Shown here one piece after another: positions 8,722 through 17,290 of a stretch of 64,000 bases of DNA (position 1 is the first letter of the stretch; each line of letters starts with the position of its first letter). This DNA comes from Candidatus Devosia phytovorans. Lineage in GTDB: Bacteria > Pseudomonadota > Alphaproteobacteria > Rhizobiales > Devosiaceae. Below the pieces are notes generated by a model that made no database searches, was not told the origin of the DNA, and saw only the letters and a program-made list of their open reading frames with translations. Location of the stretch: contig CP119312.1 in the NCBI GenBank assembly GCA_029202405.1, positions 2,175,001 through 2,239,000 on the forward strand. The letters run 5' to 3'. The translations under genes were made by a program, and so were the position numbers.

Positions 8722-9993
8722 ATGCGTGCACTGTTTTCATATGGACTGGCTTTGTTGATCCTGCTTGGCGCTGGCGCCTGGCTCGCCACCGGAACGCTGG
8801 TGGTGGGTGGAAGCGGACCGGGGAATGGGGAAAGACCCATTGTTTCGGTCATCGAAGGCCAGGATCATGGTCCCCTGCATGAGACGCTGGCGAATGCCGG
8901 CGTGCTGGCCGAGCATCCCGAACCCGAAACCGACCCCCGACTGACCATTGCCCAGCGCAATGAAGAGGCAAGCGGGTCCGATGAGGCGCTGGCGAAGGTC
9001 CGTACCGTGACCTACACCGCCAAGCCGATGCAGATCGACGTGCCGCTGCGCGGCCGCACCCAGGCGAAATCCTCGGTCGGCGCTCTGGCCGAGACGGCTG
9101 GTATCGTCGATGAGGTGCATGTCACCAAGGGCGAGCAGGTTGCCGTGGGCGATGCCCTGTGCACGCTGGATCGTGGCACGCGCGCTGCCGCCGTGGCCCA
9201 GGCACAGGCGGGGCTGGAGCAGGCCAATGCTGGCCTCAACCAGGCACAGCTCGATTTTGACACCAATGCCGACCTGCGTGAACGCGGACTGGCCGCGCCC
9301 AATACGGGTCGCGCCGTGGAAGTGGCGCTGAGCGGCGCCCGGGCGTCGGTGTCCTCGGCCCAGGCTGCGCTCGACAATGCACAGCAGGAACTCGATCGCA
9401 CCGAGATCAAGGCCAAGGTGGCCGGTGTGGTGCAGGATCCGGTGGCCGTGGCTGGCGCCATGCTGCCGCAGGGTCAGGCCTGCGCGACCATCGTGCAGCT
9501 CAATCCGATGAAGTTCGTCGGCCAGGTGCCGGAGTCGCGTATCGACCTGGCACGCACCGGGCTCGACGCCGTGGTCAAGACGGTGAGCGGCGCGCAGGCC
9601 GAGGGCAAGGTGACGTTCATTTCGGCCACGGCCGACGATGCGACCCGTTCCTTCCCGGTCGAAATCGAATTTGCCAATGACGAGCTGAGCTTCCGCGATG
9701 GCGCAACGGCGCAGGCCGTGGTGACGCTGGGCAGTGCGCAGGGCCAGCTGCTGCCGCAGTCGGTGCTGACGCTGGACGAGGCCGGCACGCTGGGCGTGCG
9801 CACGGTGGAGGACGGCAAGGTCGCCTTCCATGAAATCACCATCGTCAGCGATACGCGCGATGGCGTGTGGGTTACCGGCCTGCCCGAGACGATCGACGTG
9901 ATCACCGTCGGCCAGGAAAACGTGTCTGCAGGACAGGCGGTCGACGCCTCGTCCGATGAGAATGCTCCCGCTGTCAGCGAAGAAAGCGTCTGA
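8722..9993 (+). CDS. RND efflux periplasmic adaptor (HlyD/AcrA family)
   Basis: Membrane fusion protein that links an inner-membrane RND pump to an outer-membrane channel. Of 423 residues, the first 30 form a hydrophobic anchor (LFSYGLALLILLGAGAWLAT). A lipoyl half-motif follows near residue 120 (GIVDEVHVTKGEQVAVGD), then an Ala/Gln-rich coiled-coil hairpin at about 150-225, the second lipoyl half (IKAKVAGVVQDPVAVAGAML), and a beta-barrel domain to about residue 390. The acidic C-terminal tail is likely disordered. AAAGGGG precedes the start. The pump gene starts 2 bp after the stop. Confidence 0.92.
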   Translation: MRALFSYGLALLILLGAGAWLATGTLVVGGSGPGNGERPIVSVIEGQDHGPLHETLANAGVLAEHPEPETDPRLTIAQRNEEASGSDEALAKVRTVTYTAKPMQIDVPLRGRTQAKSSVGALAETAGIVDEVHVTKGEQVAVGDALCTLDRGTRAAAVAQAQAGLEQANAGLNQAQLDFDTNADLRERGLAAPNTGRAVEVALSGARASVSSAQAALDNAQQELDRTEIKAKVAGVVQDPVAVAGAMLPQGQACATIVQLNPMKFVGQVPESRIDLARTGLDAVVKTVSGAQAEGKVTFISATADDATRSFPVEIEFANDELSFRDGATAQAVVTLGSAQGQLLPQSVLTLDEAGTLGVRTVEDGKVAFHEITIVSDTRDGVWVTGLPETIDVITVGQENVSAGQAVDASSDENAPAVSEESV

Positions 9994-9995
9994 TC

Positions 9996-12900
9996 ATGCT
10001 CGACTTCATCGTCAGAATCCTGAGGATGCCGCGTGTCGTGCTGACCGTCATGGTCATCATGGTCGGCGCGGGTGTCTCGGCCTATGTGTCGCTGCCCAAG
10101 GAAAGCTTCCCGGCAATCGACGTCCCCTATCTCTACGTCTCGATCAGCCAGACGGGCGTTTCGCCGCGTGACGCGGAAAACCTCCTCGCCAAGCCGACCG
10201 AGGAAGAGCTGGCAACCCTGCCGGGGCTCGAGAATATCAGCTCCACCTCGACCACCGGCCATGCCTCGATCTTCCTCGAGTTCGACATCAATACGGACAA
10301 GGACCAGGCCCTCGCCGATACCCGCGCCCGCATGGATGCGGTCAAGGCCGAGTTGCCCGACGAGGCCAATGAGCCAATCGTGGCGGAAATCGACCTGGTC
10401 GGCACGCCGATCATTTCCGTGGCCGTGTTCGGCAATGCGCCGGAAAAGGAACTGGTGCGCCGCGCCGAGGACCTGCAGGATCACCTCGAAGGCCTGGCCG
10501 ATGTGCGCGAGGCAGAACTTTCCGGCGGGCGCGACGAAATCCTCGAGGTCAAGATCGACCTGCTGCGGCTCGAAGCCTATGGGCTGACTGCCAGCCAGCT
10601 GCTCGATGCGCTCAATCGCAACAATATGGTGGTGCCGGGCGGTACGCTCAACACCGGCCAGGGCTCGTTCAATATCGAAGTGCCGGGCCTGATCACCAAT
10701 CCGGCCGACGTCTACAACCTGCCGCTCAAGACCGACGGCAATAGCGTGGTGACCTTTGGCGATGTGGCCACGATCACCCGGACGCTGGAAGACGCGACCG
10801 CCTATACCACGGTCAACGGCTCCCCTGCCCTGATCCTGGGCGTATCCAAAAAGCTCGGCACCAATATCATCGACGTATCGGGCCAGGTGCGCGCAGCGAC
10901 TGCAGAATTTGCCAAGGACTGGCCGTCGGGCGTGCAGTATTCCTTCTTCCTCGACCAGGCGGAAACGACCAATTCGATGTTCCGCTCGCTGGAAGCAGCG
11001 GTGCTGACGGCCGTGGCGCTGGTGCTGATCACCTGCGTGGCCACGCTTGGCGTGCGTCCGGCGATCATGATTGGCCTGTCGATCCCGCTGTCCTTCATGA
11101 TGGCGTTCCTCGTGGCGCAGATGCTGGGCATGACCATCAACATGATGGTGATGTTTGGCCTGGTCATCGCGGTGGGCGTGCTGGTCGACGACCCTGTGGT
11201 GGTGGTCGAATATGCGGAGCGAAAACTGCAGGAAGGCGTCTCGAAAAAAGAGGCGTTCATCCTGGCCGTGCGCAAGATGTTCATCCCGGTGGTTGGCGCC
11301 ACCGCGACGACGCTGGGCGCCTTCGTGCCGCTGCTGTTCTGGCCGGGCATCATCGGGAAGTTCATGGCCTATCTGCCGACCATCGTGATCATCGTGATGA
11401 TTGCGTCGCTGATCTCGGCACTGATCTTCATGCCGGTGATCGGCGCGGTGATCGCCTCGACCCATGTGGACGAGAAGGCCAAGGAAGCTGCCGACGTCGT
11501 GATGTATCCCGACAAGTTCGACGCCAAGAAGGTGCGCGGCGTCACCGGCGTCTATGTGCGGACCATGGAGCATCTGCTGCATTGGCCCATACCGACGCTG
11601 GCGGTGGGCTTCGGCATCATCGTGGCGATCTTTGTCGCCTATGCCACCAACCCGACCGGCAGCGAGGCCTTCCCGGCTTCGGAACCGGAATTCGCTACGG
11701 TGGCCGTGGTCGGTCGCGGCAATTACTCGCCGGAAGAAATCCGCGACATGATGAGCGAGATCGGCGACGAGATCATGCAGGTCCAGGGCATCCAGGACGT
11801 GATCATGCAGTTTGGTGACACGGGCGCCTTTGGCACCATGCCGCCCGACACGCTGGCCAATTTCCAGCTGCAGCTCACCAACTACAACAATCGCGTCAAG
11901 GCCGAGGAAATCTTCGGGCAGATCCGCGAGCGGATGACGCAGTTTTCGGGCCTCGATATCCAGGTGCTGGCGGCCGAGAATGGCCCGCCCGCGGGCAAGG
12001 ACATCAACCTGCGCGTGGACAGCACCAACTATGACGACCTGGTTCCGGTCGTCGCGGCGATCCGGGCGCATCTGGAATCCATGCCCAATACGGTGGATAT
12101 CGAAGACGGTCGCCCCTCCCCCGGCATCGACTGGCAGATCACCATTGATCGCAACGAGGCCGGCAAATACGGCATCGGCGTCCGCGAACTCGCACCCTAT
12201 GTGCAGCTCGTGACCTCGGGCGTGGAACTGGGCACCTATCGCGATGAAGAGACCGGCAAGGAACTCGACATCAAGGTGCGCCTGCCGGAGAACGAACGCA
12301 CGTTCGACGCGCTGGATTCGATGCGCATCGCCACGTCCAATGGCATGGTGCCGGTGAGCAATTTCATCGAGCGCACGGCCGTGCCCAAGGTCGCCAATAT
12401 CCAGCGGCGCAACCAGGTCTACCAGATGCCGGTGGCTGCCGGTCTCGCCAACCTGCCGGAGGGCGTCTATGCCGCCGACAAGGTGGCCGAGGTCCAGGCG
12501 TGGGTCGAGGAACAGAATTTCCCCGACTCCATCACTGTGGCCTATACCGGCGCTGAAGAGCAGATGGGCGATGCCAATGCCTTTATCGTGCAGGCATTTG
12601 GCGCCGCCATGTTCCTGATCTTCTTCATCCTGCTGCTCGAGTACAACAGCTTCTACCAGGTGATGGTGACGCTCTCGACGGTCATCATGTCCGTGGCCGG
12701 TGTGCTGCTGGGCATGCTGGCGACGGGGATGAGCTTTTCGGCGATCATGACGGGCCTGGGCATCGTGGCGCTGGCAGGCATTGTGGTGAAGAACGGCATC
12801 GTGCTGATCGACACCTATAATGACTACAACCGCCATCAGCATGTGGAGCCGGTCAAGGCGATGCTGCTGACCATCGGGCAGCGCGTTCGCCCGGTGCTGT

Positions 12901-13334
12901 TGACCGCGTTCCTGACGGCACTCGGCGTCATCCCGATGTGGGCCAATGTCGAGTTCGACTTCATCCGCCGCGAAATCGTGGTCGGCGGGCTGGCCGGTTC
13001 GTGGTTCATCCACCTCTCCGCAGCGCTGGTCTCGGGCCTCTTCTTCTCGACCGCCCTGACCCTCGTCATGGTGCCGGTGCTGATCACCGCCCCAAGCGTG
13101 ATCTGGGGACAGATGAAGGGTACCGGGCACCAGTTCGATCGCCTGCGCAACTATGTGAGCGGCGGCTGGCGCAAGCCGGCGGCGGCAGCCCCGGCAGGGT
13201 TCGACGGCATGGCCGTGGAAATCCCGGCCGACGCTGACGGCAGCAAGCGCTATATTGTCAGCCCGGACGCAGGCCTCGACAACAAGGGCAAGGATGCGGC
13301 CAACAGACCGGATCGGCCTGAGGCGGCAGAATAA
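9996..13334 (+). CDS. RND-family efflux permease (AcrB/HAE-1 like)
   Basis: Proton-driven inner-membrane exporter of 1,112 residues with the usual layout of TM1, large periplasmic loop, TM2-7, second loop and TM8-12. The proton-relay aspartates are in LVDDPVVVVEYAE (D398 and D399), and TM10-11 contains GIVALAGIVVKNGIVLID. It is longer than typical pumps because of a hydrophilic C-terminal tail of about 70 residues after the last helix. Substrates cannot be predicted; the upstream PadR gene suggests inducible export of a small toxic compound. No outer-membrane channel gene is adjacent. The gene ends 11 bp before a strong terminator. Confidence 0.93.
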   Translation: MLDFIVRILRMPRVVLTVMVIMVGAGVSAYVSLPKESFPAIDVPYLYVSISQTGVSPRDAENLLAKPTEEELATLPGLENISSTSTTGHASIFLEFDINTDKDQALADTRARMDAVKAELPDEANEPIVAEIDLVGTPIISVAVFGNAPEKELVRRAEDLQDHLEGLADVREAELSGGRDEILEVKIDLLRLEAYGLTASQLLDALNRNNMVVPGGTLNTGQGSFNIEVPGLITNPADVYNLPLKTDGNSVVTFGDVATITRTLEDATAYTTVNGSPALILGVSKKLGTNIIDVSGQVRAATAEFAKDWPSGVQYSFFLDQAETTNSMFRSLEAAVLTAVALVLITCVATLGVRPAIMIGLSIPLSFMMAFLVAQMLGMTINMMVMFGLVIAVGVLVDDPVVVVEYAERKLQEGVSKKEAFILAVRKMFIPVVGATATTLGAFVPLLFWPGIIGKFMAYLPTIVIIVMIASLISALIFMPVIGAVIASTHVDEKAKEAADVVMYPDKFDAKKVRGVTGVYVRTMEHLLHWPIPTLAVGFGIIVAIFVAYATNPTGSEAFPASEPEFATVAVVGRGNYSPEEIRDMMSEIGDEIMQVQGIQDVIMQFGDTGAFGTMPPDTLANFQLQLTNYNNRVKAEEIFGQIRERMTQFSGLDIQVLAAENGPPAGKDINLRVDSTNYDDLVPVVAAIRAHLESMPNTVDIEDGRPSPGIDWQITIDRNEAGKYGIGVRELAPYVQLVTSGVELGTYRDEETGKELDIKVRLPENERTFDALDSMRIATSNGMVPVSNFIERTAVPKVANIQRRNQVYQMPVAAGLANLPEGVYAADKVAEVQAWVEEQNFPDSITVAYTGAEEQMGDANAFIVQAFGAAMFLIFFILLLEYNSFYQVMVTLSTVIMSVAGVLLGMLATGMSFSAIMTGLGIVALAGIVVKNGIVLIDTYNDYNRHQHVEPVKAMLLTIGQRVRPVLLTAFLTALGVIPMWANVEFDFIRREIVVGGLAGSWFIHLSAALVSGLFFSTALTLVMVPVLITAPSVIWGQMKGTGHQFDRLRNYVSGGWRKPAAAAPAGFDGMAVEIPADADGSKRYIVSPDAGLDNKGKDAANRPDRPEAAE

Positions 13335-13345
13335 CGAGACAGACG

Positions 13346-13374
13346 AAAGGCCCGCAGCAATGCGGGCCTTTTGG
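13346..13374 (+). terminator. Rho-independent terminator of the PadR-RND operon
   Basis: AAAGGCCCGCA and TGCGGGCCTTTT form an 11-bp stem around the loop GCAA, followed by a short T-rich run. It lies 11 bp after the permease stop. Confidence 0.88.
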
Positions 13375-13392
13375 TTTGATGCACTTGCATAG

Positions 13393-13433
13393 TTAGCTAA
13401 TTTAGCTATATTTGCGGTTAGCTATTTTAGCTG
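13393..13433 (+). promoter_or_regulatory. Repeated operator upstream of phd-doc
   Basis: Two 16-bp copies of TTAGCTANTTTAGCTN lie at 13393-13408 and 13418-13433, with starts 25 bp apart, ending 15 bp before the phd start. Each copy contains inverted AGCTAA/TTAGCT halves. Paired palindromes of this kind are the usual binding sites for Phd-type antitoxin dimers and Phd-Doc complexes, so conditional cooperative autorepression is likely. Confidence 0.65.
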
Positions 13434-13448
13434 ACGGAGTTTGTCGCC

Positions 13449-13688
13449 ATGGCTGTATTCAACGCAACTGATGCCAAGAACAAGTTCGGGCAAGTGCTGG
13501 AAATGGCGCAGGCTGGACCGGTGCGTATCCAGAAGAACGGGCGTGATGTCGGGATCATGCTGTCACCCGAACAGTATGAGCAGATGAAATCTGCCAACGC
13601 GGCCCCACAGGTTCGTCCGCTCGTGGAAGAATTGCTGGAGCGCAGCATTCAGCGGCGCAGGTCACTTTACGAGGCACTGGCGAAATAG
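13449..13688 (+). CDS. phd: Type II antitoxin, Phd/YefM family
   Basis: A 79-residue antitoxin. The N-terminal DNA-binding part begins VFNATDAKNKFGQVLEMAQ and continues GPVRIQKNGRDVGIMLSPEQYEQM, the typical Phd/YefM fold. The C-terminal third is basic and helical and should wrap around the toxin. A CGGAG ribosome-binding site precedes ATG 13449. The doc gene starts 10 bp downstream. The protein should neutralise Doc and repress the operon through the repeats at 13393-13433. Confidence 0.9.
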   Translation: MAVFNATDAKNKFGQVLEMAQAGPVRIQKNGRDVGIMLSPEQYEQMKSANAAPQVRPLVEELLERSIQRRRSLYEALAK

Positions 13689-13698
13689 GTAAGCGGGG

Positions 13699-14088
13699 AT
13701 GCCAAGCTACCTGACGTTGGAAGAGGCCCTTCGCATCCACCGGCGGATGCTTGAGGAGTTTGGTGGCGCTAAGGGCATAAGGGATGCAGGGCTGATCGAG
13801 TCAGCCCTGTTGCGCCCGCAAACCGGCTACTATGCCGACCTGATCGAAGAAGCCGCCGCCCTTTGGGAGAGCCTCGCGATGAACCATGGCTTCATCGACG
13901 GCAACAAGCGCGTGGCCTACGCCTGCGTCGAACTGTTTTTGCAATTGAACGGCGTCGATATCTATCCGGGCAATGACGATATCGAGGCGTTTATCTACCG
14001 CAACATCGAGGGCGGCACTTTCAACAAGGACGTCATCGAGCGCTGGCTACACGAGCACACCGAGCCCTTCTCACTCGATCAGTCGTAG
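13699..14088 (+). CDS. doc: Type II toxin Doc (Fic fold, death-on-curing family)
   Basis: A 129-residue Fic-fold toxin. Doc proteins phosphorylate elongation factor Tu and so halt translation. The active-site motif HGFIDGNKRVAY is intact and matches the Doc consensus HxFx(D/N)(A/G)NKR, so the toxin should be active. The start ATG 13699 has an AGCGGGG ribosome-binding site. The 3' end overlaps the last 10 bp of the convergent DUF899 gene. Confidence 0.92.
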   Translation: MPSYLTLEEALRIHRRMLEEFGGAKGIRDAGLIESALLRPQTGYYADLIEEAAALWESLAMNHGFIDGNKRVAYACVELFLQLNGVDIYPGNDDIEAFIYRNIEGGTFNKDVIERWLHEHTEPFSLDQS

Positions 14089-14783
14089 CTGAGCTTGGGG
14101 TACCAGTCCTTGCCCCTGCCCTCGGGCGTAAAGTCGAGGATGGTCCAGAGCGCGGCGATGTCGGGGGCGTCGCGGGGATCCTGGTCGGGGTCGGCCATGT
14201 CGCCGGTCATTTCGCTGGCCCAGAACAGGCGGACCTCGTCGCCATCGCGCTTAAAGACGATGAAGGCGGGGATTTCGCCGCCGTCCTCCATGATGAGGCC
14301 AAGGTCATTGGCGTAGTCGTCGCCCAGGGTCTGGATGAAATCGAGATGCTTCCAGCCGCGTTCCTCGGCGAAGTCGCGCTGGCGTTTGACCGGGCTGCGA
14401 CCGAGGATCTTGAAAGCGACGCGCTGCTTGATGTCGGCGGCATTGCCTTCGACGCTCCCCAGCCAATTGGTGCACATGGGGCACGGACGTTTGCGCTCGG
14501 GACCATACATCCAGAAATAGGTGACCAGCGTATCCTTGTCGCCAAACAGGTCCAGCAGGCTGAGGTCGCTGCCATCGGCGTCGAGGAAGCGGTAGTCCTT
14601 GTCGATGACGGGACCGGGGGGCAGCGCCTGTCGCTGTGCGCTGAGGCGCGTCATGTGGCGGCGGAACTCGATCTCTTCGGCCAGCAGGGCCTCGCGGGCG
14701 GCGCGGTATTCAGCGGTTTCGCCGGGGAACGGGGTTTTGGCACCGCGGGCGAGGTCGGCGGCGGGGGTGAGCGTGGTCGTCAT
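14079..14783 (-). CDS. DUF899 thioredoxin-like protein
   Basis: A 234-residue member of the DUF899 family, whose fold resembles thioredoxin. Visible signatures are LFGDKDTLVTYFWMYGPERKRPCPMCTNW, given here as LVTYFWMYGPER and CPMCTNW, with a CxxC pair where thioredoxins carry theirs. The C-terminal half has FIVFKRDGDEVRLFW and ends near GKDWYPKLSYD. The family is often annotated as a dithiol-disulfide isomerase, but its reaction is not established. The start ATG 14783 has GGAG upstream. It converges on doc with a 10-bp overlap. Confidence 0.85.
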   Translation of the reverse strand: MTTTLTPAADLARGAKTPFPGETAEYRAAREALLAEEIEFRRHMTRLSAQRQALPPGPVIDKDYRFLDADGSDLSLLDLFGDKDTLVTYFWMYGPERKRPCPMCTNWLGSVEGNAADIKQRVAFKILGRSPVKRQRDFAEERGWKHLDFIQTLGDDYANDLGLIMEDGGEIPAFIVFKRDGDEVRLFWASEMTGDMADPDQDPRDAPDIAALWTILDFTPEGRGKDWYPKLSYD

Positions 14784-14892
14784 GGCAATGCTCCATCACT
14801 TGTGTGCTGGAGCAACAAGCTGGGGCGGCGCAGGTTCCTGATATGTGATCGAGCGGAGGATGGTCGTCAACCCGGAAGGGCCTATCCCGAGA

Positions 14893-14944
14893 GGGTACCC
14901 CCTCCTAACCTCCCCCTGATAGGGGGAGGGACCGATCGAGTTTG
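14893..14944. repeat. Single copy of the 40-bp intergenic repeat
   Basis: The 40 bp from 14893 to 14932 match both arms of the 5642-5762 pair (beginning GGGTACCCCCTCCTAACC), and the following GATCGAGTTTG (14934-14944) also matches the spacer of that pair. Here there is no inverted partner. It lies just after the stop of the Atm1-type exporter gene. Confidence 0.75.
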
Positions 14945-14960
14945 GCGCCCGCCCAGCAGG

Positions 14961-16859
14961 CTATTCCGCTGCCGGGGTGCCGCGTTTGACGAAGCCGTCG
15001 GGGTCGTTGGCGGTTTCGAGGAGTTTTTCTTCGGCCTCGGTGGCTTCGCGCTGGCGGCTCCACATCTGGGCGTAGAGGCCATCCTGGGCGAGAAGCGCTG
15101 TGTGGCTGCCGCGTTCGGCGACAATGCCCTCGCGCAGAACGAGGATTTCGTCGGCGTTGACCACCGTGGACAGACGGTGAGCGATGACGACGGTGGTGCG
15201 GTTTTTCGAGACCACGTCGAGGGCAGACTGGATGTCGCGCTCGGTCTTGGTGTCGAGGGCCGACGTCGCCTCATCGAGGATGAGGATGGACGGCGCCTTG
15301 AGGATGGTGCGGGCGATGGCAACGCGCTGCTTTTCGCCGCCCGAGAGCTTCAGGCCGCGTTCGCCGACGGGCGTGTCATAGCCATGCGGCAGGCTCTCGA
15401 TGAAGGGCCCGACCTGGGCCATGGCGGCGGCAGAGCGGACGTCTTCGCGGCTGGCGCCGGGGCGGCCATATTCGATGTTGTAGCCGATGGTGTCGTTGAA
15501 CAGCACCGTGTCCTGCGGGACCATGCCGATGGCGGAGCGCAGGCTTTCCTGAGTGATGGCGCGCAGATCCTGGCCATCGATGGTGATGGCGCCACCCGTC
15601 ACGTCATAGAAGCGGTAGAGGAGCCGGGAGATGGTCGACTTGCCGGCGCCGGTGGGGCCAACGATGGCGACGGTCTTGCCGGCGGGCACTTCGAAACTCA
15701 CGCCCTTGAGAATGGGACGCTCGGGATCGTAGTGGAAGGTGACATTGTCGAAGCGGATGACCGGGCCGGTGACGGCGAGCGGCTTGGCATCGGGCGCGTC
15801 GACGACCTCGGCCTTCTGGTCGAGTAGCTTGAACATTTCCTCGATGTCGGTGAGGCCCTGGCGCAGCTCGCGGTAGACGAAGCCGATGAAGTTGAGCGGG
15901 CGATAGACCTGCATGAGGAAGGTGTTGAGGAGGACGAAATCACCCAGGGTCAGCGTCTGGTTCATGACGCCGACGACGGCCATGATCGAGATGATCAGGA
16001 AGCCGGCATAGAAAATGACGGCCTGGCCGAAGTTGAGGAAGCCCAGCGAGGTCCAGATGCGGATGGCGGACTTTTCATAGCCGGCCATGGAGGCGTCATA
16101 GCGTTCGGCCTCCATCTTCTCGTTGGCGAAGTATTTGACCGTTTCGTAATTGAGCAGGCTGTCGATGGCCTTGCCATTGGCATCGGTGTCGGAATTGTTC
16201 ATGTCGCGGCGGATGGCGATACGCCAGTTCGACGCCTTGATGGTGAAATAGAGGTAGCCCCAGATCATCACCACGAGGACGCCGAGATAGCTGACGCCGA
16301 AGAGCCAGACGAAGATCACGGCGGTGACGACGAATTCGACGATGGTGGGGGCGATGTTGAGCATGGCGAACCGGACGACCGTTTCAATGCCCTTGGTGCC
16401 GCGCTCGATGACGCGACTGAGCCCGCCAGTGCGGCGCGCCAGATGGAAGCGCAGCGACAGGCGATGCATGTGGTGGAAGGTTTCGAGTGCCAGCTTGCGC
16501 ACGGCATGCTGACCGACGCTGGCGAACCAGACGTCGCGCAGCTGCTGGAAGCCGGCATCGATGATGTTGCCGAGGACGTACGCAATGACCAGCACGATGG
16601 GCACGGCGAGGCCCATGACGACGGCATTGTTCGGGGCGGAGCCATCGAGGTTGTCGATGATGCCCTTGTAGGCGAAGGGGATCAGCGTGGTGGCGACCTT
16701 ACTGGCCAGCAGGGCGCCAATGGCCAGCACGACGCGCCAGCGCAAATCCGGGCGATCGGCGGGCCACATATAGGCCCAGAGGTTGCGAATGGTCGAAAAG
16801 ATGGAGCCTTCGTCCGCGCTAACGGACGGTTTTGCAGGCGCAGCGCTGTCAGACGACAT
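14961..16859 (-). CDS. Atm1/ABCB7-type ABC exporter (fused permease and ATPase)
   Basis: A 632-residue half-transporter. Six membrane helices span about residues 40-340, followed by an ATPase domain with GPTGAGKST (Walker A), LSGGEKQRVAIART (signature) and ILILDEATSALD (Walker B). LLNYETVKYFANE in the intracellular loop and FNDTIGYNIEYGR in the ATPase domain are typical of the Atm1/HMT1 branch. These proteins export glutathione conjugates or glutathione-bound metal or sulfur species. The start codon shares one base with the stop of an ArsR-type regulator, which suggests metal- or thiol-stress control. A 40-bp repeat follows the stop. Confidence 0.92.
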   Translation of the reverse strand: MSSDSAAPAKPSVSADEGSIFSTIRNLWAYMWPADRPDLRWRVVLAIGALLASKVATTLIPFAYKGIIDNLDGSAPNNAVVMGLAVPIVLVIAYVLGNIIDAGFQQLRDVWFASVGQHAVRKLALETFHHMHRLSLRFHLARRTGGLSRVIERGTKGIETVVRFAMLNIAPTIVEFVVTAVIFVWLFGVSYLGVLVVMIWGYLYFTIKASNWRIAIRRDMNNSDTDANGKAIDSLLNYETVKYFANEKMEAERYDASMAGYEKSAIRIWTSLGFLNFGQAVIFYAGFLIISIMAVVGVMNQTLTLGDFVLLNTFLMQVYRPLNFIGFVYRELRQGLTDIEEMFKLLDQKAEVVDAPDAKPLAVTGPVIRFDNVTFHYDPERPILKGVSFEVPAGKTVAIVGPTGAGKSTISRLLYRFYDVTGGAITIDGQDLRAITQESLRSAIGMVPQDTVLFNDTIGYNIEYGRPGASREDVRSAAAMAQVGPFIESLPHGYDTPVGERGLKLSGGEKQRVAIARTILKAPSILILDEATSALDTKTERDIQSALDVVSKNRTTVVIAHRLSTVVNADEILVLREGIVAERGSHTALLAQDGLYAQMWSRQREATEAEEKLLETANDPDGFVKRGTPAAE

Positions 16860-17215
16860 CAGGCGGGTTCCGCTTCCAGTTTTGTCGGTGCGGGGGCGAA
16901 GCCCGCGATCATGCCGGAATAGGCGCTGCCAAGGGCGGCGAGCCGGTCATACTGGACGATATAGCAATTGCGTGTGCCACGCGGACGACGCTCGATCAGG
17001 CCCGCGTCGAGGAGGACCTTGATATGCTGGCTGACGGTGGACTGGGCCAGGGTCAGTTCATCGGTGACATCGGCGCAGCAGCATTCGCCGCGCTCCTGCT
17101 TGGCCAGGATGCGCAGGATGTTGAGCCGCACCGGGTGGCCCATCGCTCGCATGATGTTGGCAATGTCGTCGTCGTGCATGGCGTGTCTTGGTGCGTGTCT
17201 TGGGTTGATCGTCAT
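16859..17215 (-). CDS. ArsR-family transcriptional regulator
   Basis: A 118-residue winged-helix repressor: MGHPVRLNILRILA, then STVSQHIKVLLDAGLIERRPRGTRNCYIV. The run ECCCADVTDEL places three cysteines at the position of the metal-binding ELCVCDL box of ArsR/CadC/SmtB sensors, so a thiol or soft-metal ligand is plausible. The start may be ATG 17215 or the internal ATG at 17179; neither has a clear ribosome-binding site. The stop overlaps the start of the Atm1 exporter by one base, so the two are co-transcribed and probably translationally coupled. CATTT-N7-AAATG at 17213-17229 overlaps the first start codon and may be an operator. Confidence 0.9.
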   Translation of the reverse strand: MTINPRHAPRHAMHDDDIANIMRAMGHPVRLNILRILAKQERGECCCADVTDELTLAQSTVSQHIKVLLDAGLIERRPRGTRNCYIVQYDRLAALGSAYSGMIAGFAPAPTKLEAEPA

Positions 17216-17250
17216 TTACCGATAAAATGGGTAAGGGCGCGACAATAATC

Positions 17251-17276
17251 AATGGCCCACCTGTCAGCGGGCCATT
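17251..17276 (-). terminator. Hairpin after the LysM protein gene
   Basis: AATGGCCC (17251-17258) and GGGCCATT (17269-17276) form an 8-bp stem around a 10-nt loop, 15 bp after the LysM stop and before the ArsR gene. The T tract is better on the plus strand, so termination on the minus strand is uncertain. Confidence 0.5.
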
Positions 17277-17290
17277 TTCTGCGCAGTTAT

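Noticed and set aside
9474..13130. A 1,218-codon open frame on the minus strand
   Set aside because: It is antisense to the RND pump and adaptor genes. The translation is His/Arg/Asp-rich with no family features, as expected from the complement of a GC-rich gene.
14346..15827. A 493-codon open frame on the plus strand
   Set aside because: It is antisense to the DUF899 and Atm1 genes, which carry clear motifs.
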